Source of the DNA: Gammaproteobacteria bacterium
Lineage (GTDB): Bacteria; Pseudomonadota; Gammaproteobacteria; Pseudomonadales; Azotimanducaceae
Assembly (NCBI GenBank): GCA_009840715.1
Contig: VXNE01000004.1
Location: 1 to 6,020 of the forward strand
DNA: 6,020 bases
Direction: 5' to 3'
Of the stretch, positions 1 through 5,844 are shown in pieces. A program made the translations under genes and the position numbers. The notes under the pieces are model-generated. The model was not told where the DNA came from, ran no database searches, and was given only the letters and a program-made list of their open reading frames with translations. Numbering within the stretch: the first letter of the stretch is position 1; each line of letters opens with the position of its first letter.

Positions 1-2
1 GC

Positions 3-530
3 AAGGGCGCGCGGCGGCCCGGGTTCCGGGTGGTGCACTACTCCATCCAGAACGACCACGCGCATTTCCTCGTGGAAGCACAAGGGAAGGTATGCCTGGC
101 GAACGGGATGAAGAGCCTCGGTGCCCGCTTCGCCCGCTGCGTGAACCGGGTGTTCCAGCGTGCGGGGCGCGTGCTGGCGGACCGCTTCCACCACGTGGTG
201 AAGCGGACGCCTACGGAGGTGCGGCGGGCGTTGGCGTACGTGCTGTTGAACGTCCGCAAGCACTTCTGGCAGCGGCGCCGCCGGGAGCCGCCGGTGGCGC
301 TGGACGGTGCGAGTTCAGGCCTGTGGTTCGACGGCTGGAAGGGCCGTGCGCCGCCGCCAGGGCGGTACGCGGACCCCGGTCGGGAGTGCGAAGTGGCGCT
401 TCCGAGGACCTGGCTGTTGTCCAAGGGTTGGCGACGCATCGGCCTGATCGATCCTGCGGAGGTGCCGGGCGCCATACGGCCTGGCCGCGGTCACGGGCGG
501 CACAGCGGATCGTCGGCGGTGGCCGCGTAG
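3..530 (+). CDS. REP-associated tyrosine transposase (Y1/HUH family), 5'-truncated by window edge
   Basis: This is a single-strand-specific transposase of the Y1 (TnpA/RAYT) family, which nicks and rejoins DNA at palindromic REP-like ends through a catalytic tyrosine. The reading frame is open from position 3 to the left edge, so the true start lies outside the window. Counting from the GTG at 30, the HUH motif is H10-A11-H12 in the context NDHAHFLVEA. The likely nucleophile is Y70 in ALAYVLLN. Between them is LADRFHHVVKRTPTEVR, typical of the family. The C-terminal stretch TWLLSKGWRRIGLIDPAEVPG is also characteristic of the chromosomal, REP-associated branch. Perhaps 40-70 N-terminal residues are missing, judging by the family's usual length. 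No frameshift or internal stop is visible and the catalytic residues are present, so nothing in the visible part shows the copy to be dead. It converges on the mocA-type gene with a 66-bp gap. The family call is firm; activity is unknown. Confidence 0.85.
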   Translation, partial: KGARRPGFRVVHYSIQNDHAHFLVEAQGKVCLANGMKSLGARFARCVNRVFQRAGRVLADRFHHVVKRTPTEVRRALAYVLLNVRKHFWQRRRREPPVALDGASSGLWFDGWKGRAPPPGRYADPGRECEVALPRTWLLSKGWRRIGLIDPAEVPGAIRPGRGHGRHSGSSAVAA

Positions 531-551
531 GGAGTCCGGCCGTCCTGCCCG

Positions 552-574
552 AGGCGCTCTGTCAGGTAGCGCCT
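552..574. repeat. 7-bp perfect inverted repeat (hairpin) between two convergent genes
   Basis: AGGCGCT (552-558) and AGCGCCT (568-574) are perfect reverse complements around a 9-nt loop. The hairpin starts 21 bp after the transposase stop and ends 22 bp before the mocA-type stop, so it could serve transcripts from either side. On the + strand it is followed by GGTTTGGG. That T run is too short for a strong intrinsic terminator, and the - strand has none. The right arm is immediately preceded by GT, giving the tetranucleotide GTAG at 566-569. GTAG is the kind of guide sequence seen at the foot of REP palindromes used by this transposase family. Only one copy is visible, so a terminator, a REP-like element and chance all remain possible. 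Confidence 0.35.
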
Positions 575-596
575 GGTTTGGGACCACCCCCACCCA

Positions 597-1199
597 TCAT
601 GTCGCCGGCGTCTTGTGCGCTTCGGAGGCGGCGTCCGGTGGCTCGTCGATGTCGCGGGTGACGCCGGCGTCGTCGGTCCAGAGGGTGACGAGCGCCCGGG
701 GGTTGGCGGCGACGACCTCGCGGGCGCCCTCGTCCCCGCGGAGTCGCGAGAGCGCCTCGAAGTGGTCCTCCGCGAAGCCGACGGGATGTCCGGGGCGACC
801 GCGGCACATCGGGCGGACGATACGTCCCGGGCCGGCGAGGGACCGGAGCCGGCGGAGCGTGGCCGCCTCGACGAAGGGCATGTCGGCGAGGCCGACGAAC
901 ACGTGCGCGTGGCCGCGTGCGGCCGCGACCCCGGCGGCGAGGCTGCGGCCCATGCCCTCGCGCGCGTGGTCCGCCACGACCAACGCGCATCGGAGCGGTC
1001 GCACCAGGTCGGCCGCATCGTCATCGCCCGGCGCGACGACGATCACCACGTCGGCGAAGACCTCGGCGTAGCGCCCGGCGGTGCGTGCGAGCATCGGGGT
1101 CCCGTCGATGGGGTGGAAGCGCTTGTCGCCGCCGAAGCGGCGCGACACGCCCGCGGCGAGCAGAATCGCGGCGGGGTCGGGGTTGGCGGTGACCCTCAG
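597..1199 (-). CDS. mocA: MocA-type molybdenum cofactor cytidylyltransferase (NTP_transf_3 family), non-canonical start
   Basis: Proteins of this family transfer CMP from CTP to molybdopterin-bound molybdenum, giving the MCD cofactor used by many molybdenum hydroxylases in the cytoplasm. Numbering from the CTG at 1199 (200 aa), the nucleotide-binding loop LLAAGVSRRFGGDKR is at 13-27, GMGRSL at 82-87, the metal-binding LADMPF around D106, GHPVGF at 137-142 and DIDEPPD at 183-189. All are in the expected order. The first normal start codon, GTG at 1148, would remove LLAAG, the core of the first Rossmann strand, so it is unlikely to be right. No ATG, GTG or TTG occurs in frame above it. The CTG at 1199 overlaps the xdhC stop as CTGA, a typical layout for coupled reinitiation. 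AGGAG lies at 1205-1201, 1 nt from the CTG and 7 nt from a GTC at 1193. Family identity is firm. CTP rather than GTP use is inferred from the motifs and the xdhC neighbour. Confidence 0.85.
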   Translation of the reverse strand: MRVTANPDPAAILLAAGVSRRFGGDKRFHPIDGTPMLARTAGRYAEVFADVVIVVAPGDDDAADLVRPLRCALVVADHAREGMGRSLAAGVAAARGHAHVFVGLADMPFVEAATLRRLRSLAGPGRIVRPMCRGRPGHPVGFAEDHFEALSRLRGDEGAREVVAANPRALVTLWTDDAGVTRDIDEPPDAASEAHKTPAT

Positions 1200-2209
1200 G
1201 CTCCTGCCGCGACGGCGGCGATGGTCTCGAGCCGGGCGCGCGCGGTGGCGTCGGCGCCCTGTCGGACCGCGGTGATCTCGGCGAGGATGGCGATGGCGAT
1301 CTCGGGGGGTGTCTTGCTGCCGATGGGCAGTCCGATCGGCGCGTGCAGGCGGGCGAGTTCTTCCCCCGACACGTCCAGCGCCTGGAGGCGCTCGCGCCGG
1401 CTGGCGGAAGTGCGCGACGATCCCATCGCCCCGACGTAGAACGCCTCCGTCTTCAACGCTTCCATCATGCCCATGTCGTCGATGCGGGGATCGTGCGTGA
1501 GCGCGACGATGGCCGACAGCGGGTCGTTGGCGTGCTCACGCACCGCGTCGTCCGGCATGTCCCGGATTTTCGTGACGCCCGCGACGGCGAAGTCGTCCAG
1601 CAGGTGTTCGCGCGGGTCGCAGACGGTGACCTGGTAGTCGAGGGCCAGCGCCATCTCCGCGAGGTAGGACGAGACCATGCCGGAGCCGATGATGAAGAGC
1701 TGGAAGCGGGGGCCGTACGTGTGGACGAGGGTGCCGGCGTCGTGGTCGTAGGCGAGAGGCTGATGGGCGTCCACGTCGACGGCGGAGAACGAGCGCCGGC
1801 CGAGGCGCACGGTGCGCTCCACGCAGCGCCGCGCGCCGACGCGGCGGCTCACGTGCGCGAAGTGCTCGCGATAGCGCGCGTTGGGCTCGAGGGGCTCGAC
1901 GACGATGTCGAGGTGGCCGCCGCACGGCAGGCCGAGGCGTTCCGTCTCTTCCGGCGTGATGCCGTACTGGAAGAACTGCGCCCGCTCGCCGGCGAGTTCC
2001 CCCGCCATGAGCTTCTCGAGCAGGTCGTCTTCCACGCAACCGCCGGACAGGGAGCCGACCGCCCGGCCGTCGCGGTTGCAGGTCAGCAACGAGCCGACCG
2101 GCCGCGGGGACGAGCCCCAAGTCTGCACGACGGTGGCGAGCCAGCAGGCTTCGCCCCCTTCGAGCCACGTGTGGACCTGGTCGAGAACCTGTTGATCGAC
2201 GGCCTGCAT
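1196..2209 (-). CDS. xdhC: XdhC/CoxI-family molybdenum hydroxylase maturation protein
   Basis: XdhC-family proteins bind molybdenum cofactor, protect it, and assist its sulfuration and insertion into xanthine-dehydrogenase-type or related hydroxylases. The 337-aa product has both family domains. The N-terminal XdhC/CoxI domain shows GSSPRPVGS at 32-40, GSLSGGCVE at 52-60 and the conserved cysteine motif LPCGGHLDIVVEP at 94-106. The C-terminal Rossmann-like domain shows LFIIGSGMVSSYLAEMA from 171, VTVCDPRE at 194-201, LTHDPRID at 237-244, YVGAMGSSRTSASRRERL from 258 and the closing APIGLPIGSKTPPEIAIAILAEI from 290. Length is within the family range. The glycine motif reads GSGMVS where many members have GAG. 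The ATG at 2209 has no clear Shine-Dalgarno sequence. The gene heads a two-gene operon with the mocA-type gene, their ends overlapping as CTGA. The hydroxylase structural genes are not in the window. The gene symbol is at family level only. Confidence 0.92.
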   Translation of the reverse strand: MQAVDQQVLDQVHTWLEGGEACWLATVVQTWGSSPRPVGSLLTCNRDGRAVGSLSGGCVEDDLLEKLMAGELAGERAQFFQYGITPEETERLGLPCGGHLDIVVEPLEPNARYREHFAHVSRRVGARRCVERTVRLGRRSFSAVDVDAHQPLAYDHDAGTLVHTYGPRFQLFIIGSGMVSSYLAEMALALDYQVTVCDPREHLLDDFAVAGVTKIRDMPDDAVREHANDPLSAIVALTHDPRIDDMGMMEALKTEAFYVGAMGSSRTSASRRERLQALDVSGEELARLHAPIGLPIGSKTPPEIAIAILAEITAVRQGADATARARLETIAAVAAGA

Positions 2210-2216
2210 GGCCCGG

Positions 2217-2222
2217 AGTTTA
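2217..2222 (-). promoter_or_regulatory. Candidate -10 box (TAAACT) for the xdhC operon
   Basis: TAAACT, read on the - strand, matches TATAAT at four of six positions, including the conserved first TA and last T. It ends 7 nt before the xdhC ATG at 2209. No -35 hexamer is seen. It is weaker than the candidate on the opposite strand and could be chance. Confidence 0.22.
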
Positions 2223-2301
2223 GCGCAGACGCGTGCCCTGCGGGGAGCGATAGACCCGCCTGGCCAGGGGCGCGAAGGGGCGCCCGGGCACCTCCCGGAC
2301 G

Positions 2302-2307
2302 TAGAAT
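2302..2307 (+). promoter_or_regulatory. Candidate -10 box (TAGAAT) for the DUF2797-pepN operon
   Basis: TAGAAT matches the sigma-70 consensus TATAAT at five of six positions and stands out in a very GC-rich region. It ends 7 nt before the ATG at 2314, so a transcript started at the usual distance would begin at or next to the start codon, making it leaderless. The absence of a ribosome binding site agrees with this. The -35 position (about 2279-2284) does not match consensus. This is inferred from spacing only. Confidence 0.35.
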
Positions 2308-2313
2308 GCAGCC

Positions 2314-3156
2314 ATGCTCGAAGGCTCGCTGCGCAAGCTGTCCTTTACCGCCGACAGGCCGATTCGCTACGTCCTGCACGCCGGCGGCAGCCTGCCGCTG
2401 AATCCCTGTCTCGGGGAGGGACTGCGCATCACCTGGCTCGGCGAGACGCGCTGCGAACACTGCGGGACGCGTACGCCGAAGCGGTACGGAGGCGGCTATT
2501 GCTATCGCTGCTTCAAAACGCTGGCGCGCTGCGACCTCTGCGTCGTCAGCCCGACCCGCTGCCACTACCACCTCGGCACGTGCCGGGAACCCGAGTGGGG
2601 CGAGGCCCACTGCATGGTGCCGCACACGGTGTATCTCGCGAACTCGTCGGGCCTGAAGGTGGGCCTGACGAGGGGCAGCACCGCCGTGCCCCGGTGGATC
2701 GAGCAGGGGGCGACGCAGGGGCTCTCCATCGCGCGAGCGGCAACGCGGCGCGCGGCGGGGGAACTCGAGGCGTTGCTGGCCGAGCGCATTCCCGACAAGA
2801 CGGACTGGCGCGCGCTCGTGACCGGCCGGGCGAGACCGCTGGATCTCGCGGCGATCGCGGCGGGCGTGTCCGAACGGACCCGGGAGCGGGCCTCGCGGCT
2901 CTCGGGCGTGGAATGGCTCGAGGAGCGCGAGACGGCGGACCTCGAGTATCCGATTCTGCGCTACAGCCGGCGCCCGGTACGCCTCACACTCGCCGAGGAG
3001 GGCGACCACGTGGTGGAAGGGCGCCTGCGGGGCGTGATCGGCCAGTACATCCTGTTCGATCACGGCGCCTTCCATGTGGCCGCGCACACCGGCTGCGCGG
3101 TACGCGTCGAGCAGGTCGGCGACAGCGTCGTCGAACGCCAGATGGAACTGTTCTGA
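2314..3156 (+). CDS. DUF2797 family cysteine-rich protein
   Basis: The product has 280 aa and matches the DUF2797 family, whose function is not established. After a beta-rich N-terminus comes a cysteine cluster. C47-x2-C50 and C63-x2-C66 form a plausible zinc ribbon, followed by C73-x2-C76, C83 (in CHYH), C90 and C100. Next is HTVYLANSSGLKVGLTR (104-120), leading to PRWIEQGA (126-133). The spacing of VYL, KVG-T and a downstream arginine resembles a GIY-YIG nuclease core, but the canonical GIY and YIG triplets are not intact and no activity can be claimed. The C-terminal third shows no motif I recognise. There is no signal peptide or membrane segment, so it is probably cytoplasmic. The ATG at 2314 fits family length; no ribosome binding site precedes it. 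It is followed by pepN after 12 bp, so the two are probably cotranscribed. Family assignment is firm; the zinc and nucleic-acid role is inference. Confidence 0.88.
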   Translation: MLEGSLRKLSFTADRPIRYVLHAGGSLPLNPCLGEGLRITWLGETRCEHCGTRTPKRYGGGYCYRCFKTLARCDLCVVSPTRCHYHLGTCREPEWGEAHCMVPHTVYLANSSGLKVGLTRGSTAVPRWIEQGATQGLSIARAATRRAAGELEALLAERIPDKTDWRALVTGRARPLDLAAIAAGVSERTRERASRLSGVEWLEERETADLEYPILRYSRRPVRLTLAEEGDHVVEGRLRGVIGQYILFDHGAFHVAAHTGCAVRVEQVGDSVVERQMELF

Positions 3157-3160
3157 GGAG
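3155..3160 (+). promoter_or_regulatory. Ribosome binding site of pepN overlapping the upstream stop codon
   Basis: GAGGAG lies 8 nt before the pepN ATG at 3169 and shares its first two bases with the TGA of the DUF2797 gene (3154-3156). This fixes the pepN start and suggests that translation of the two genes is linked. It is the only strong Shine-Dalgarno sequence at a well-spaced start in the window. Confidence 0.75.
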
Positions 3161-3168
3161 CTGAACGC

Positions 3169-5832
3169 ATGACGGATGACACGACCTACTTGGCGGACTA
3201 CCGCCCCTTTCCTTTCCGCCTCGAAGAGACGCACCTCGAGTTCGACATACGCGCGGGACACACCGAGGTCCGGGCGGACCTGCGCTTCGACGGGGACGGC
3301 GCGGGGGGCGACCTGCATCTCGACGGCCAGGCGCTGACGCTGCTCGGAGTCGCCGTGGACGGGCGCGAACTGTCCGGCAACGAGTACCGCGTGGACGAGG
3401 AGTCGCTGACCGTGTTCGACGCGCCGGCCCGTTGCACGGTCACCGTGCGCACGCGGATCGAGCCGGAGAAGAACACGATCCTCGAGGGCCTTTACAAGTC
3501 CGGGGCGATGTACTGCACGCAGTGCGAGGCCGAGGGGTTCCGCCGGATGGTCTACTACCCCGACCGCCCCGACGTGCTGTCCCGCTTCACCACCACCGTC
3601 ACCGCGGACGCGGCGACTTATCCGGTGCTGCTGTCCAACGGCAACCTGGTCGCGGAGGAAGTGCGAGAGGGCCGCCGCACGGTCACCTGGCGGGACCCCT
3701 TCCCGAAACCGGGCTACCTGTTCGCCCTCGTGGCGGGCAACCTCGACGTCGTCGAGGACACCTTCGAGACGATGTCGGGCCGCCGCGTGACCCTCAAGAT
3801 CTACTCGGAGCCGCACAACATCGGGCAGTGCGCCTACGCCATGTCTGCCGTGAAACGGGCCATGCGCTGGGACGAGGAACGCTTCGGACGGGAATACGAC
3901 CTGGACATCTTCATGATCGTCGCGGTGGAGGATTTCAACGCCGGCGCCATGGAGAACAAGGGCTTGAACATCTTCAACACGAGCCTGCTGCTGGCTTCCC
4001 CCGACACCGCGACGGACGCGGCGCACCTGCGCGTGGAAGCGGTGATCGGACACGAGTACTTCCACAACTGGAGCGGGAACCGCGTCACCTGCCGCGACTG
4101 GTTCCAGCTCAGCCTCAAGGAAGGCTTCACGGTCTTTCGCGATTCCCTCTTCAGCGCGGACATGAACTCGCCCACGATGAAACGTGTCGAGGACGTCGAG
4201 TTCCTGCGCAACGCCCAGTTCCCCGAGGACGCTGGTCCGCTGGCGCACCCGGTGCGTCCGGACTCGTACCAGGAGATCTCGAACTTCTACACGACCACGG
4301 TGTACGAGAAAGGCGCCGAGGTCGTCGGCATGCTCCGGACCCTCCTCGGGGCGTCCCGCTTCCGTGCCGGGTCGGACCTCTATTTCGCGCGGCACGACGG
4401 CGGCGCCGTCACCACCGAGGACTTCGTGGACGCGATGGCCGAGGTCTCGGGGATGGACCTGACGCAGTTCCGGCGCTGGTACGACCAGGCCGGCACGCCC
4501 GTCCTCACGGTCTCGGAGGCGCGCGACGACGAGGCCCTCACGCTGACCGTCGTGCAGGACTGCCCGCCGACGCCGCAGCAGGAGGAGAAACGGCCTTTCC
4601 ACCTGCCCCTCGCGATCGGTCTCCTCGACGAGAAAGGCGCCGACCTGCTCGGCGCGGCGGGTGACGGCGCCATGCGCGTGCTGTCCGAAGCCTTCGTGGA
4701 GAACCCGGACGAGGACGGCACGCTCGTCGCGCACCTGGTCGACCGCGAGACGACGTTGCGCTTCGAGGACGCGCCGCGCGGCGCGGTGGTCAGCTTCCTG
4801 CGCGGCTTCTCCGCCCCCGTCAAGGTGCGTTACGAGCGGTCCGGCGGGGAACTGCTGTTCCTGGCCGCCCACGACACCGACGGGTTCGCGCGTTGGGACG
4901 CGGCGCAGACACTCCTTGCGCGGGCCATGATCGAGTCCGATGCCGGCCTCGATGCCAACGTGCTCGAACTCTTCGATCGACTCACGCAGGCGGCCGCATC
5001 GGCGCCGGACGACGGCGAGGCGAAGGCGCTGCTTGCCGCCATGATGGACCCGCCGCGGGCGCAGTACGTGCTCGACCTCCGGCCGGGGTCCGACATCCTC
5101 CACTGGTGCGACGCCCGGGACGATCTCCTCGACCGCGTGTCGGAGCGTTTCCGGGACCGATGGCTCCAACTCTACGGCGGCAATGCCACGCATGGCGCGT
5201 ACGTTCCGGACGGTCCCGGCGTCGCCCGCCGCGGCCTGAAGAACCGGGCATTGGCCCTGTACGCCCGCACGGCGGAGGACGCCGAGACACTCCTCGCGGA
5301 CCAGTTCGAGCAGGCCGACAACCTGACGGACCGCGAGGCGGCGCTCTCGATCATGCTCGAGTCGGCGCGGATCGACGACGCGCGCAAGCAGGCCGCGTGC
5401 GACGCCTTCTACGAGAGATGGCGGCACGAAGCGCTGCTCGTCGACGTGTGGTTGCGGGTGCAGGCCGGCTGCGACCGCCCGGGGGCACTTAAGCGCGTGC
5501 GGTCCCTGGAAGGGCACTCCGCCTTCGACATGACGAACCCCAACAAGGTGCGCGCCCTGTTCGCCGCGTTCGCGGCCAACACGCGCAACTTCCATGCGTC
5601 CGACGGCGAGGGATACGGGTACCTGGCGGACCGGATCGCCCGCCTCGACGAGATCAATGCCAAGATGGCGGCACGCCTCGCGACCCCACTGACGCGCTGG
5701 GAGCGGTTCGACCGGGGGCGGCAGCGGCGCATGTGTGCTGCGCTCCGGCGCCTGTCGTCGGGCGAGATGTCGAAGGACCTCGCGGAGGTGGTGTCGAAGA
5801 GCCTGGCCCGCGCGGAGGAACGCTTGCCGTAG
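3169..5832 (+). CDS. pepN: Aminopeptidase N (M1 family zinc metallopeptidase)
   Basis: PepN is a cytoplasmic, broad-specificity aminopeptidase that removes N-terminal residues from peptides at the end of protein turnover. The 887-aa product is close to the length of E. coli PepN (870 aa) and collinear with it. The substrate-anchoring GAMEN motif is at 259-263. The zinc site HEYFH is at 295-299 with the third ligand E318 in LSLKEG. H295, H299 and E318 would bind zinc, with E296 as the catalytic base. Y379 in TTVYEKG is the transition-state tyrosine. Q118 and E120 in CTQCEAEGF match the N-terminus-binding pair of the E. coli enzyme. The catalytic core is followed by a small beta domain and, from about residue 540, the long helical C-terminal domain of the bacterial PepN type. 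No signal peptide is present. The start is supported by GAGGAG 8 nt upstream. It is the second gene of a DUF2797-pepN operon and converges on the gene at the right edge with 12 bp between stops. No catalytic residue is missing. Confidence 0.98.
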   Translation: MTDDTTYLADYRPFPFRLEETHLEFDIRAGHTEVRADLRFDGDGAGGDLHLDGQALTLLGVAVDGRELSGNEYRVDEESLTVFDAPARCTVTVRTRIEPEKNTILEGLYKSGAMYCTQCEAEGFRRMVYYPDRPDVLSRFTTTVTADAATYPVLLSNGNLVAEEVREGRRTVTWRDPFPKPGYLFALVAGNLDVVEDTFETMSGRRVTLKIYSEPHNIGQCAYAMSAVKRAMRWDEERFGREYDLDIFMIVAVEDFNAGAMENKGLNIFNTSLLLASPDTATDAAHLRVEAVIGHEYFHNWSGNRVTCRDWFQLSLKEGFTVFRDSLFSADMNSPTMKRVEDVEFLRNAQFPEDAGPLAHPVRPDSYQEISNFYTTTVYEKGAEVVGMLRTLLGASRFRAGSDLYFARHDGGAVTTEDFVDAMAEVSGMDLTQFRRWYDQAGTPVLTVSEARDDEALTLTVVQDCPPTPQQEEKRPFHLPLAIGLLDEKGADLLGAAGDGAMRVLSEAFVENPDEDGTLVAHLVDRETTLRFEDAPRGAVVSFLRGFSAPVKVRYERSGGELLFLAAHDTDGFARWDAAQTLLARAMIESDAGLDANVLELFDRLTQAAASAPDDGEAKALLAAMMDPPRAQYVLDLRPGSDILHWCDARDDLLDRVSERFRDRWLQLYGGNATHGAYVPDGPGVARRGLKNRALALYARTAEDAETLLADQFEQADNLTDREAALSIMLESARIDDARKQAACDAFYERWRHEALLVDVWLRVQAGCDRPGALKRVRSLEGHSAFDMTNPNKVRALFAAFAANTRNFHASDGEGYGYLADRIARLDEINAKMAARLATPLTRWERFDRGRQRRMCAALRRLSSGEMSKDLAEVVSKSLARAEERLP

Positions 5833-5844
5833 GGCCGCGTCCCG

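Larger units (their letters stand above)
2210..2313. promoter_or_regulatory. Divergent intergenic region between xdhC and the DUF2797 gene
   Basis: These 104 bp separate two divergently transcribed genes and must contain or adjoin promoters for both. Each side has a -10-like hexamer ending 7 nt before the start codon: TAGAAT at 2302-2307 (+), and TAAACT at 2222-2217 (-). Neither has a convincing -35 hexamer about 17 nt upstream. Neither start has a good Shine-Dalgarno sequence. A distant inverted repeat, GTGCCC near 2233 and GGGCAC near 2286, is visible but short for its spacing. I see no riboswitch or clear operator. Confidence 0.4.

Noticed and set aside
615..1439. 274-codon open frame on the + strand, opposite the mocA-type gene
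   Set aside because: It is a codon-aligned antisense shadow of the mocA-type gene with biased composition; the - strand carries the LAAG, DMP and GHP motifs.
1343..2401. 352-codon open frame on the + strand, opposite xdhC
   Set aside because: It has the same codon-aligned antisense register relative to xdhC, no recognisable motif, and runs through the divergent promoter region into the DUF2797 gene.
2208..3164. 318-codon + strand frame overlapping the DUF2797 gene, and other + frames inside pepN such as 3432-4664
   Set aside because: These are rich in Arg, Gly, Pro and Ala with no domain signal, while the overlapping frame encodes a recognised family. They are typical GC-rich shadows.
2083..5595. 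1170-codon open frame on the - strand, opposite pepN, the DUF2797 gene and the 5' end of xdhC
   Set aside because: Its codons are exact reverse complements of the pepN and DUF2797 codons. In this register it is interrupted only where the sense genes use TTA, CTA or TCA, which are rare in GC-rich genes. The product is compositionally odd (rich in R, V, H and E) and shows no family motif, whereas the sense strand has complete catalytic motifs.
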